This document shows, piece after piece, positions 31,288 to 41,167 of a stretch of 64,000 bases of DNA. Made by a program: the position numbers and the translations under genes. The notes beneath the pieces were generated by a model that had not been told where the DNA came from, made no database searches, and saw nothing but the letters and a program-made list of their open reading frames with translations. How positions within the stretch are numbered: the first letter of the stretch is position 1; the number at the start of each line of letters is the position of its first letter. This DNA is from Phytophthora colocasiae (Eukaryota; Oomycota; Peronosporomycetes; Peronosporales; Peronosporaceae). Location of the stretch: assembly GCA_018806915.1 (NCBI GenBank), contig JAGKQI010000057.1, positions 62,001 to 126,000 on the forward strand, read 5' to 3'.

Positions 31288-33932
31288 ATGGAGACGCAGC
31301 AGGCGACCGCCAGCGCCGACCCGGAGGAACTGCAGGAGATTTTCCGTACGTTATACGCGCGCTTCCTGTCCCAAGGAATGGAGCCCAATGACGCTGTGGC
31401 GCGTGCCCTATTGGAGATGCAGCAGCAGTCCACTGCGACAGACAAGCCAACGGGTAATGGGGAGGCTGCCGCTGGAGACGTAAAGATGGAGGATGCCTCA
31501 CGTCAACAACAGGAAGACGTTGAGATGGAGACGTTGAAGGAGGCGGCGCCAGTTGCCTCAGCTTCAGCTGTGGCCAGCGACTTAGCTGCTGCTACCATTA
31601 CAGAGACTATTCCTACTGATGCTGCTGCGACTACTGTGAAATCTTCAGCTACAGTTAAATCCCACCAAAGTGCTTCAACTACTAGTAACACGTCTACTAC
31701 TGTGTCACCAATGGGGACACAACTAGAGAACGCCCTGAAGCTAGCAACGGAAACTGACGACTACCGCGTAGTGAAACGACTGGTGTATCAAGTCTTCTCA
31801 GATCCAGATGCTCTCAGTGCTGCGTTCATCAAGGGAAATGCCTCACAACAAGAGGAGACTAAAATTCAGTGGTGGGGTATCGATCGAGATCAGATGGAGC
31901 GAGTGTTTTCTCTGCTACAAGTGGCAATGGGGGGCTCTGACCAGGAGGCGATGCAGAATACGTTCCGAAATGCCCTGGAGATGTTGGTCACCCAACCTTG
32001 GAATGTCTGCTCGACGTGGCACGCCCCTCGCCAGCTGCGGTTTTTCCTAGTGCTGTTTGAACATCCGTCAATGTTTGATCCGGACTACTTGAACGTTGTT
32101 GGTGGATTGTGCAGGCTCTTCTTTTATCTCCCTGGGGATGCCAAGGCGCTCGTGCGTGCACAATGGATGGTCTTCTTCTCTGCTGATGAACTACACCGAC
32201 TTGTGGATATTCTTCAGCAGGCAATCACCGTCTGTCTGTACGGCTCGCGTAAAATGGATCTTGTGTATGCAGCATGCGGTGTGTTAGCAGAACTCCACGT
32301 TGTGAACCGGGAGCGGTTGGATGGACTGGAGCCGTTTGCCACATACGACGAGTTTTATAATGATGCTGTCAATTCCGAGGTGGATATTGTGCAGGACTAT
32401 TCGCGCTCCATTATCTTCTGGAAAAAGCGACGGGTTGCTATTCGTGCAGCTAGAAGAGCGGACAGAGAGGAGTTGCGACGTCGTCGACAATTGAACGAAG
32501 AGGAGAACGATGGGGATCGCGAACGAGAAGAGCAAGAGCGGGAGGAGACAGAACAGGAATCAGAGCACATGCCTGAACGCCAGCTATCAGAAATGTCATT
32601 CTGCGACTTCCCATTTGTGTTGGATGCAGCATCAAAGAGTAAAGTTTTGCAGATCGACTCGGACCTGGAGCAGCGTGTACGTGCCCAAGATGCCGTGATC
32701 TCTTCTCGCTCGATTTCTGCGGTAGACAATTCCCTTTCGCCTTATTTAGTCTTGAAGGTGCGGCGTGAGAACCTAGTGGAGGACGCGATGCAGCAATTGG
32801 TACATTTATCAACATCAGCAGAGACCTTGAAGAAGCCGCTTAAGGTCAAGTTTGTTGGTGAAGAAGGTATTGATGAAGGCGGTGTGCAGAAGGAGTTCTT
32901 CCAGATTCTCATTCGGCAGCTATTGGACCCAGCCTACGGCATGTTCACATACGACGAGGATACACGGACGTTATGGTTCAACAGCGACTCATTGGAGGCC
33001 ACAATGGAGTACGAGCTCATTGGCACTCTACTTGGGCTCGCAATCTATAATGCTGTCATTCTGGATGTAAGCTTTCCGCACACGGTGTACAAGAAGCTGA
33101 TGGGCTGCCCACTAGCACTGGAGGATCTTGAGTTGGCGTTGCCTGATCTTGGGCGTGGCTTGCGACAGCTGCTGAACTTCAAGGGCGACGTTGAAGGCGT
33201 ATACCAGCGCAATTTTGAGTACTCATACGAAATTTTTGGCGAGGTGAAAACGGTGGAGTTGAAGCCCGGAGGCAGTTCAATTGCCGTAACCAGCGACAAT
33301 CGCGAGGAATACGTAGCCCTGTACGTGGATTACGTGCTGAACAAGGCGATATCTCGGCAGTACACGGCGTTTCACCGTGGCTTCCACCAGGTCTGCAATC
33401 GCGAGGTATTGGGTATGTTTCGGTGGGAGGAGTTGCAGCTTCTGATCTGTGGTAGCAGCAACCTGGACTTTGAGGCTCTCGAGGAGGCTACACACTACGA
33501 GGATGGATTTACAGAGAGCAGTGAGATCATCAGGCACGTAGCTGGGAGGTTAGCTATATGTAGTCTGTTTGAGGCATCTAACCTGTGTTATGTAGGAACT
33601 TCTGGGTCGTTGTGCACGCACTTCCGCTGGAGGACAAGAAGAAGCTGCTGCGATTCGCCACCGGCAGTGATCGTGTGCCCATTCGCGGCCTCTCGAACCT
33701 CGTATTTGTCATCTCTCGCAACGGACCGGACTCGGATCGCCTTCCCACAGCCCACACCTGGTAAGAGATCGAAGCTGTTTGGAACTCCTTAGACTCTTGG
33801 CTGACCTGTGTGTATATTTCGTTTCCAACCAGCTTCAATCACCTGCTGCTGCCAGAATACAGCACTCGCGAGAAGCTCAAAGAGCGACTCCTGTTGGCAA
33901 TTAACCAGGCCGAAGGCTTTGGACTCCGCTAG
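31288..33932 (+). CDS. UBE3A-like HECT E3 ubiquitin ligase
   Basis: Three exons, 31288-33548, 33596-33760 and 33833-33932 (introns of 47 and 72 bp), giving 841 aa. Residues about 1-190 are low-complexity Ala/Thr/Ser. A helical middle part follows with a charged [19 protein letters not shown] stretch. The HECT domain spans about 483-841, with [61 protein letters not shown] and [16 protein letters not shown]. The catalytic cysteine is Cys809, whose codon is split by the second intron. HECT ligases accept ubiquitin from an E2 on this cysteine and pass it to substrates. The order of motifs is closest to UBE3A/E6AP. The first splice junction adds five residues (VAGRN) before the conserved FW, so that donor should be checked. 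Confidence 0.92.
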
Positions 33933-34016
33933 CTCAGTTTCTGTAAAGTCAAATTAATTTGCTTAACTAAATCCATACATCCATGTCGACTTAACGAACA
34001 GTTGACATAAATCCTC

Positions 34017-34825
34017 ATGAGCATTCCGGACACCTACACGCCTGCTTCGGGCCTGTCACCATGCACAGCGTACGTCGCGATGCTGCCGTACGCCTACACT
34101 ACGAACGACGTAGCGCAGCTCTTCGCGCCGTTCGGGAAGCTGGCGCGCGTGCTGGTGCTACGTGACAAGCAGACGCGTCGTAGTCGAGGTGTGGCTTTCG
34201 TGCAATTCGCCAGGACCGAGGACTGCGCCAAGGCAGTGGCCACGATGGACAAACTGCCGCTGGAAGGGATGACACTGGCCGTGTCACTGAGTCGCGACAA
34301 CGGCCGCTCGCGAGAGTTCACCAAGAAGCGCAAGTACACGACGTCCCAGCGCTGCTTCGAGTGTGGCGAACTGGGTCACGTGTCCTACGAGTGTCCACGC
34401 AATGTTTTAGGCACAAGGGAGCGGCCTGTTACGACTGGAGGCAAGAGCAGCAGGAAGAACCTCAAGAAGAAGAAGAAGAAGAAGTTCGACCCGCACGAAC
34501 GTGTCCACTACTTCAACGACGATGGGGTTGTCAACATGCTGTACGTTGTGCTTGCAATTGAAACTGAACGGCGCAATGAAAGAAAAGTCTGTCTAATGGA
34601 TGTATTGGATGGTTGTTTTGTTTCTACAGAGCACCACCTACAGGCTCCGAAGACGAAGATCTCTCCATCTCGCTACTGGCGTATCCATCTGCACCATCCT
34701 CAGCCTCGCCATCGCTACCGCCAGTAACCACACCACCAGCCTCTGCAGCTATATCAGCACGTCGTCGACCTCAGCGGAAAGCAGGGAGCTACTTCAGTGA
34801 TGAGGATGCCAGCGATGATGAATAA
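34017..34825 (+). CDS. ZCRB1: ZCRB1 / U11-U12-31K minor-spliceosome protein
   Basis: Two exons, 34017-34540 and 34630-34825 (89-bp intron, donor GTACGT, acceptor CTACAG, phase 2), giving 239 aa. An RRM spans about residues 17-95 (TAYVAMLPYAYTTNDVAQLF, RSRGVAFVQF). A CCHC zinc knuckle is at 113-126 (CFECGELGHVSYEC), followed by PRNVLGTRE, a polylysine stretch and the acidic end SYFSDEDASDDE. Domain order, the sequence right after the knuckle and the C-terminal SYFSDE motif match ZCRB1, a U11/U12 di-snRNP component. It should act in the nucleus in recognition of U12-type introns. It is convergent with the MPP6-like gene, 42 bp apart. Confidence 0.92.
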
Positions 34826-34867
34826 ATGGGTGGGCAATAACTTATCAACCTAAAGGGATTTCACTGC

Positions 34868-35483
34868 TTATTTCCGCTGACGTTTGTTGCCGTTCGGGCG
34901 TTTGCCGCCACCCCTGTTGCCACCGTTACGACGACCAAGCCCCGTGTATTTGAGCATGCGCGACGTCATCTCCTCGGCTGAAACTTCTTCTCGGAGCTCC
35001 TTCTCCTCGGACGCTGCAAATCGCAACGCATTGGAAGCCTCTTTGAACTCGTCCTCCACGCCCTTGTTGAAGCCACCAAAGGAGCGTCGGCCAAACAGCA
35101 GCGGCAGTGACGGGTCTGGTACGTCACGGGTGCAGACGATCGTGGAGCCGTCGTCATCCTGGTCGTCGTCCTCGGGAGCCTCCCACGTGTCCTGCTTGTG
35201 CTGTTCCTTCACGGCTGCGATACGCTGGGCTTCTGTCGTCTTCTTCCGCTGCATAAACTGTAGAAGATAAAGATTAAAGTCAGTGGTAAAACATTTCAAA
35301 CAATTGCAGCGGACCCCAACGCACTTTCATTGCCAGTGTCTTCTGCGACAGCTTCGCTGGCACTCGCTTCAATTTACTCGGTGGAAGACTATCGCCTTTC
35401 ATAGGAGGGGCGTCATCCTTCTTGCTGGTGGCTTTAGCCTTGGGCTTCTTGTCCTGCGGTCGATCGCTTCCAGGCTTCCACAT
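34868..35483 (-). CDS. MPP6-like nuclear RNA-exosome cofactor
   Basis: Exons 35483-35325 and 35257-34868 (67-bp intron, phase 0) give 182 aa. The signature is LSQKTLAMKFMQRKK (the MKFMQR block lies across the splice junction), then GRRSFGGFN and a basic Gly/Arg/Lys tail. This order matches M-phase phosphoprotein 6, which links MTR4 to the nuclear exosome for 3' processing of 5.8S rRNA. The N-terminal 50 residues are Lys/Pro rich and longer than in the human protein. An upstream exon is possible: MSKLKLVYPYRFEQ at 35618-35577, with a GTACGT donor, a GCTAAT branch and a GAG acceptor that would join in frame at LPAIPFVTMWKPG. I kept the downstream ATG. Confidence 0.82.
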
Positions 35484-35944
35484 TGTTACGAATGGGATGG
35501 CTGGCAGCTCAAATGTCATCAAGGTATTTGATTGGTTGATATCACGATGTATTATTAGCAAATGGAAACAACGTACCTGTTCAAATCGATATGGGTACAC
35601 CAACTTCAATTTGGACATTGATGAGACAAACTGTGTATTGCAGTCTTCACGCACACACACACGAACCGATTTCGTACGAGCATTTAACACTACAGCGTAC
35701 GTTGTCAATCGTACAGTCTAGCAGCGTAGACTCTACTGTACACGACGAAAGTGTAAAGTTTCAAGAGCGGGTTGCTGTGAGATTATTCAAAGTGGCAATA
35801 CCCAGGTGAGCTTTGATGACATTTATTAACACACCAGTAGTGCTCGGATCTACGAGAACTTGAGGTAATTGGAACCACATGCACGTGGGACACGGCTTTT
35901 GTTGCAAACAGCCGCAGACTGATGGATTTCTCGCCGCAGCAGCA
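35484..35944. other. Divergent intergenic region with a possible upstream exon
   Basis: Region between the MPP6-like gene (minus) and the next small plus-strand gene. A candidate MPP6 first exon is at 35577-35618 on the minus strand. A CCAAT box (AACCAATCAAATAC on the minus strand) lies near 35535. A minus-strand open frame across 35850-36248 has no supporting features. Confidence 0.4.
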
Positions 35945-35951
35945 TCACTTC
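35945..35951 (+). promoter_or_regulatory. Oomycete initiator before a small gene
   Basis: TCACTTC fits TCAYTYY. The predicted start A35947 is 54 nt before the ATG at 36001. Confidence 0.4.
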
Positions 35952-36000
35952 TGTGTAGCAGCTGAAGACTTCTAGGGTGTCACCTGCCAAGCGTCCAGCA

Positions 36001-36389
36001 ATGAAAAGTTGGCGACTGCAGTCCGCTTGGAGCTGCAGCCTAATGGTACTCATGCCACAACTGGTGACTGCTGCCATCGTGGTCAGTTTTCTGACCGTGG
36101 GAACGCTCTCTGACTGCCCGAGGCAAAATCCAAGCCAAGTCTCGCGCAAACGCACGACGACGGCGCTGGCAATGGCAAAACACAACAAACACATGAAGCA
36201 GCAGCAGCTGGGGCCATTAGCTAGCGCCATGCGGCTGGAGGAATCCATAGCGATGCAAGTATGGATTCCCCATGTAACCTTGGTTTCACTATGTATCTGT
36301 CGTCCTCGTCTCTGTATCCTTTTGTACCGCTCACTTATTGGTCAACATTTCATTTTCAGACCATATTTCTACCAATCACCATGGATTAG
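36001..36389 (+). CDS. Small hypothetical protein with one membrane segment
   Basis: Proposed exons are 36001-36258 and 36360-36389 (101-bp intron, donor GTATGG, acceptor TTTCAG, phase 0), giving 95 aa ending TIFLPITMD. Residues about 15-40 (MVLMPQLVTAAIVVSFLTV) look like a membrane anchor, followed by a basic, Gln-rich soluble part (AKHNKHMKQQQLGPLASAMR). I do not recognise it; size and layout recall small mitochondrial or ER membrane proteins. Support is the initiator at 35945 and plausible splice sites. The competing reading is an antisense frame over 35850-36248, which has no such support. Confidence 0.4.
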
Positions 36390-36592
36390 TCAAGGGAGGG
36401 CGGGGGAGGCAGACGTCGGACTATCAAACACGAAGAAGGAAGATCAGGAGGAAGCGTAGCTCTCGCTCGCGCTCACGTATCTCGGCTTCCCGCACTCTCC
36501 CGCGCTGGCCGCTCGATTGTCCGGATAGACGCGTGTCTTGTCCTTCTCTTCGTACCGTTGACTGCGCGTATAGCCTCCTGTAAGGCACACAA

Positions 36593-39184
36593 ATGACTGT
36601 CGAAGTAGAGGCCTCGGACGCTGCCATGGCTTCCCCCACAAGCTCCAGCGGCACTGGCCCTGAGTCCCTTCGGCTGTCGGAGATCGAGAGCGCCCACTTG
36701 TGTCCTGCAGGTCGCATGAAGATGGAGGAGCTCTTCCGCCAGTGGCTTAACGTGGACGGCACAAAGGAGATGATTCAGAACATGGTGACAGACTTGCGGC
36801 AGGGGAAGGAGCTCAATCTGGACGCGTTGCTGGCCACTGTTAGCGTCGTGGGAAGTGGAGGAGATTCTCCCTCACGTAGCCCCAAACGTCCGCCCAACTA
36901 CCAGCAGTTCGGATTACTCAGTCCCGGTTCGGCTGGAAGTCCTAGCGCTCGCAGACGCCATCAGCACTTGGTCAGTCTCTTTGGAGACGAACTGCACAAT
37001 GCTGCGGCGGCTGTAATTGCTGCAGAGGCAGAAGCAGCTAAAGCATCAGAGGAGACGGAAACAGCAGCTACAGATGACGTGGACATGACCGCAGGGGACA
37101 GTGAAGCTGCTTGTGACGATAATGAATCGAATGCTCCAGTGGAGAACCCAAAGGAACCAGCTTTACCCGAACAGGAAGAATCAGCACCAGCGCCACCTTC
37201 AGATGCGGACGAGAACATGGAGGAAGAACAGGACGGAGCACCCAAGGTTGACGAGTCTGCAACAGTTGAGACGGATCACCCCATGGCGGATGAAGCCCCG
37301 AAACAGGCCGAAATCCCTAGATTTTACACTCCTGGCGAAAGCCGTCGTGGTCGCCTGCGGGGACTGTCAACGGACGCTATGGCGCGCAAGGCATCAGACA
37401 TTGAGGCGCGTTTCCGCGAGTTCCCTGAGGGCATGAAGGTGGAGGATTTCGTGGCTATTACCAAGGATCTTTGCGGCTTCCCTTCGTTTTTCAACGCCCC
37501 GTTCTTCAGGCGCATCCTTGCGACGTGCGGAGCAGCGGGAGAGACAACGCCGAAGCCTCCGTCCAGCCCCGCGGCAGAAGACTCATCCAGCCCTACGAGT
37601 GCCGACCAAGGCGCAGTGCTTCAGCGCATTACGAAGGATATGTTCCAAAGTTACTGGATGCGCGAGATGGCTCCGTGCGACAGTGTAGAGCGCTTCTTTA
37701 GAGTTGTACGTGACCTCGCGAGATTTTGCAGTATGAAGAGAGGTCTTAGAGCTAACGGGAGGTGCTGCTGTGCTGTATGTTGACAGGTGAAGCAGCCGAA
37801 GAATGACTTCATAGAGCGAGACGACTTCGCGCCGTTTTTGCATGGTGAGGTGCAATGCTGATGATATGTGGTAAATTCTGCGGACTAGTTACTGACTGTT
37901 GTACTACTGCTACCAGAACTGCTCAAGTATCATCCTGGTCTAGAGTTTCTTGGGGGTACTCCCGAGTTTCAGGAGAAATATGGTATGAAGAACTGGATGA
38001 GGAGATATTTCCTGTGTATGCTCACGAGGGTTTGTGTCTGTCTGAAACAGCCTTGACGGTGGTTGTACGGATATTTTACTCTGTCGATAGAGACAGTAGT
38101 GGCCGAATTACGTTACGAAAGCTGAGGCGCAGCAATCTCATCAGCGCTTTTAACACTGTGGACGAAGAAGAAGATATCAACAAGGTGCGAATGCAGCAGT
38201 ATCGTTTTTGTGGGGTGTTGATGCTGATAATAAAGGTGTATGGACTGTAGGTGAACTCATACTTTTCGTATGAGCACTTTTACGTGTTATACTGCAAGTT
38301 TTGGGAACTGGACACGGACCATGACTTCCTGCTAAGTCCTGACGACCTCGTACGCTATGGTGGTCATGCCCTTACACGAATCATTGTGGATCGTATCTTC
38401 GAACGAGGACGTCGCCCGTTTGCTCGCGTCCAGACTCTGACTGCTGAGGAAAAGAAGAAAATGAGCTACGAGGACTTCATTTGTAGGTGTCTCCTGGTCT
38501 GAAGATCCTCTGATAGCATGCTGATCTACTTGTGCCTTTGACTGCAGACTTTATGCTCTCGGAGGAGGACAAGGCAAATCCCGTCAGTATTAGGTATTGG
38601 TTCGAGCTTATCGACACGAACGAGGACGGGGTACTGCGTGCAGATGAGATGCGTATCTTCTACCGTCATCAAATCCACCGCATGGAGTGTCTTGGCCACG
38701 AAGTGGTGCCATTCGAGGACATCCTGTGCCAGATGTCGGACCTGCTGCATCCTGAGACGGAGGGCGAGTTCTACCACAAAGACTTCATCCGTCCAGACAA
38801 GATCCGCGTTTCAGGCGTGTTCTTCAATGTGCTTTTCAACCTCAGCAAGTTTATCGAATTCGAGCAGCGCGACCCATTCCTGTTGCGCCAACAAATCGCC
38901 GAGCCGGAGCTTACGTACGTGTTTGTGTGGTTTTTCCTAGGTGTTGTGGAATGCGCTGCTAACCGTGATATGATATCTGCTACAGGGACTGGGACCGCTA
39001 CGCTCGCGCCGAGTACGCTCGACTGGCCATGGAGGAGGAGAGTCGCGACGAGGATACAGCGATGGATATTGACACGATGGACGGCTGGTACGTGTCTGAC
39101 GAGCAAGAAGAAGACACCCCGGAGGGTGCAGTCAGTGGTGACGGCGCAGCAAGCGAAGGCCGAACTGTCGAAGCCCCTTTTTAA
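36593..39184 (+). CDS. PP2A regulatory subunit B'' (PR72/PR130-like)
   Basis: Seven exons: 36593-37705, 37787-37844, 37917-37982, 38051-38184, 38251-38482, 38548-38914 and 38986-39184; phases agree, 722 aa. The first 235 or so residues are low complexity and acidic (Ala/Glu/Asp/Pro). The B'' core follows: [14 protein letters not shown], the [18 protein letters not shown] motif, [44 protein letters not shown] and a canonical EF-hand loop at about 557-568 ([12 protein letters not shown]), then ELTDWDRYA. B'' subunits direct the PP2A catalytic and scaffold dimer to substrates in a calcium-sensitive way. The first EF-like loop ([12 protein letters not shown]) lacks the final acidic residue, while the second is complete. 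The C-terminus is acidic ([16 protein letters not shown]). Confidence 0.92.
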
Positions 39185-39361
39185 CCTTTTCGTTCCCCCC
39201 TTTCAGCAAGGTAGACCCCTCTTTCATTTCCCTTTTTAGAAGGCAGCGGCAGTTGAGTGGCCCGTGCCGCAGGAAGACAAAAGTAAGTAGAGCAGAATGC
39301 GTGAATCAATGCACGTGTCAACAGTTTGAAAGACGCAAGAGACTCTTAATAGTGGCTCTTT

Positions 39362-39625
39362 TTATTGTTTAGAGACCGCAGCCTCCTGGGCTTTACGTAA
39401 CGCATTGACTCGGTCGTTGCACTGTTTGAGCTTCTTGACCTGCTCCTGACACTTTCTCCAGTCGCGGTCAAAGTCCGCCAGACAATCTTCCAGCTTGTAG
39501 TAGTCCACGTGGCAGCGGTTGCGCTCGATGAGTTCGTCCACGTCCAGATCCTCCCCGAAGTCGCTCTTGCTGCCAGCGTGAAGCCCCGCGACGGGCACAG
39601 GAGGCGAAGGGATCGAGTCGCTCAT
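39362..39625 (-). CDS. COA4-like twin CX9C protein (cytochrome c oxidase assembly)
   Basis: An 87-aa single-exon protein. Two CX9C motifs (CHVDYYKLEDC, CQEQVKKLKQC) form a CHCH hairpin, preceded by DLDVDELIERN and separated by LADFDRDWRK. The DWR(K/Q)CQ(E/P)QV pattern matches COA4/CHCHD8, an intermembrane-space protein imported and oxidised by MIA40 and needed for complex IV assembly. The start is the first ATG, 19 nt after a TCATTAC initiator-like site; an upstream in-frame GTG is not needed. Most closely related alternatives are other twin-CX9C factors. Confidence 0.85.
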   Translation of the reverse strand: MSDSIPSPPVPVAGLHAGSKSDFGEDLDVDELIERNRCHVDYYKLEDCLADFDRDWRKCQEQVKKLKQCNDRVNALRKAQEAAVSKQ

Positions 39626-39639
39626 TGGTCTCTTTTTCA

Positions 39640-39646
39640 GTAATGA
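39640..39646 (-). promoter_or_regulatory. Initiator-like site of the COA4-like gene
   Basis: Minus-strand TCATTAC, one mismatch to TCAYTYY, 19 nt before the ATG. Confidence 0.35.
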
Positions 39647-39744
39647 CACGCAAAAGACTTGGCTACTTCATGGCAGTTGTGAAGTGATTGTATGAAGTAA
39701 CATACACTTGGCAATATTTTTGATTGGACTTCTGCAACGTCGTT

Positions 39745-39752
39745 ATTTTTTC
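39745..39752. repeat. hAT target-site duplication, left
   Basis: ATTTTTTC, identical to 51442-51449 on the other side of the element. Confidence 0.9.
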
Positions 39753-39769
39753 CACCCCTGGGACGAACC
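39753..39769 (+). repeat. hAT terminal inverted repeat, left
   Basis: CACCCCTGGGACGAACC, a perfect inverse of the right end. Similarity ends after 17 bp. Confidence 0.9.
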
Positions 39770-39890
39770 GAACCAGAACCACGGTTCTACTGTTATTTTT
39801 GAACCCGAACTGGGCAGAGAGCCCAATTCCCACAGAACGACGGCGAACCAAATCTGAGGGAGAGCCCGGCTCGTTCCATAAACCCGGGCC

Positions 39891-39906
39891 TCTCATTGGC
39901 CAATTT
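39891..39906 (+). promoter_or_regulatory. Oomycete initiator inside the hAT left end
   Basis: TCTCATTGGCCAATTT closely fits the Inr-FPR composite. The predicted start A39895 is 36 nt before the first ATG of the second hAT ORF. Confidence 0.6.
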
Positions 39907-39930
39907 ACTTGTTATTCATTGGTAAAAAAT

Positions 39931-41100
39931 ATGATGGCTACCAATGATTTAGATCCGCACAACCAGCATTTTGGCAACTTCAACGCCGCAGAACTTCCGA
40001 TGGATGATCTACCGATTGTCGAGCTGCCCGAGCACTACCACATCGACAGCGAACGGCTCGGGTTGGCGCTCGCCCATGTGTCAGCTCAGGCAAACAGCAT
40101 CGCAGAGCACCAGATCAAGCTTCAGCATCGTCAGTCCCTCCATGAAGAAGAGCAGCAGCGATTCATCGAGCAGCGTGTAGCAGCTGCGCGAGAGGAGGCA
40201 GAAGCGCGAAGCAATGCGTTAGTTCTTGCCATCCAGCAAACCTACGGTGACCCATCTACATTAGAGCACCGCGTCGACGCGCGCATCCGCGATGTTCTTC
40301 AGCAGCTCCAACATGGAGCCCAGGATCAAGCTAGGTCCATTGCCGAGGGTCAATTGGCTGAGCGGGCTGCGCTACATGAACTGGTGGAGCAGCGTATGCA
40401 CGCTGCGCTTCAGCACATTGAACAGGAGGTCACCAGGCGCGCTGACCAACGCATCAAGGATTTACGCCAGGACATCAACAAGTGCATTGAAGATCGCTTC
40501 CAGCTCGTACTTCAGCACGCAAAAGACAATGCACGTGGCATCGTGCAAGAAGAGCTGAAGGGCCGCAGTGTTGCTCACGAGAATGCATTTGCTCAATCTG
40601 AAGCACGCGTTGTCGCGTTAGTTCGAGGAATCCTTGACCAGTACGACAGTGCAGCACGGAAGCGTCAGGAGCAACAGAGCGAAGACATTAAAGATCATGT
40701 CGAGGAGCGACTCCGGCAAGTGGTGATAGTGGCCAAGTCTGCTGCAGAAACCAAGGCCCTCGATGTGGTTGCTAAGCAGTTGAGTTCGACGGTGCTGACG
40801 TGCTCAAGCACAGTGACTTCGACAGCATCGACATGTACGTCACCGACAGATCCAACCAAGAAAATAACCGCTTCTAACAAGTCAAAACCAAGACCTGAAC
40901 GACGGCTGGGGAGGAAGAAGCGAGCTCAAGAGGAAGAAGTACAGGAAGATGAAGCAGGTCGCGTATTGCGGCGTCAGGAGCGCAGAGATCGAGCTAAGAT
41001 TGATCGGATTAAAAAAGAAGCACAGGCTGCTGTACGTGCCCGTGCAGCTACTCGAGCGGCGGAGTTGCTCGGCCAGAAATCCAAAGTTCGGTTTTCATGA
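39931..41100 (+). CDS. hAT-borne second ORF: coiled-coil basic protein
   Basis: A 389-aa uninterrupted frame inside the hAT element (ATG at 39931 or 39934). Residues about 45-310 are long coiled coil rich in Gln/Glu/Arg/Ala (EEEQQRFIEQRVAAAREEAE, DVLQQLQHGAQDQARSI). A Ser/Thr-rich linker follows, then a basic tail with nuclear-signal-like clusters (KSKPRPERRLGRKKR) and another charged helix. No enzymatic motif is seen. It runs convergently with the transposase, stop to stop 67 bp apart, and has its own initiator. It could be an accessory transposition factor or a captured host gene. An alternative start at 39724 would lie outside the element and has no ATG-independent support. Confidence 0.7.
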   Translation: MMATNDLDPHNQHFGNFNAAELPMDDLPIVELPEHYHIDSERLGLALAHVSAQANSIAEHQIKLQHRQSLHEEEQQRFIEQRVAAAREEAEARSNALVLAIQQTYGDPSTLEHRVDARIRDVLQQLQHGAQDQARSIAEGQLAERAALHELVEQRMHAALQHIEQEVTRRADQRIKDLRQDINKCIEDRFQLVLQHAKDNARGIVQEELKGRSVAHENAFAQSEARVVALVRGILDQYDSAARKRQEQQSEDIKDHVEERLRQVVIVAKSAAETKALDVVAKQLSSTVLTCSSTVTSTASTCTSPTDPTKKITASNKSKPRPERRLGRKKRAQEEEVQEDEAGRVLRRQERRDRAKIDRIKKEAQAAVRARAATRAAELLGQKSKVRFS

Positions 41101-41167
41101 TAACATCATTAATGTCCATGTATTGTGTGCACTTACATACGTACTTCTCCGTAGCCTTCCATGACAA

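Noticed and set aside
35850..36248. Minus-strand 132-codon frame
   Set aside because: No initiator, no recognisable domain, and it overlaps a plus-strand frame with better promoter and splice support.
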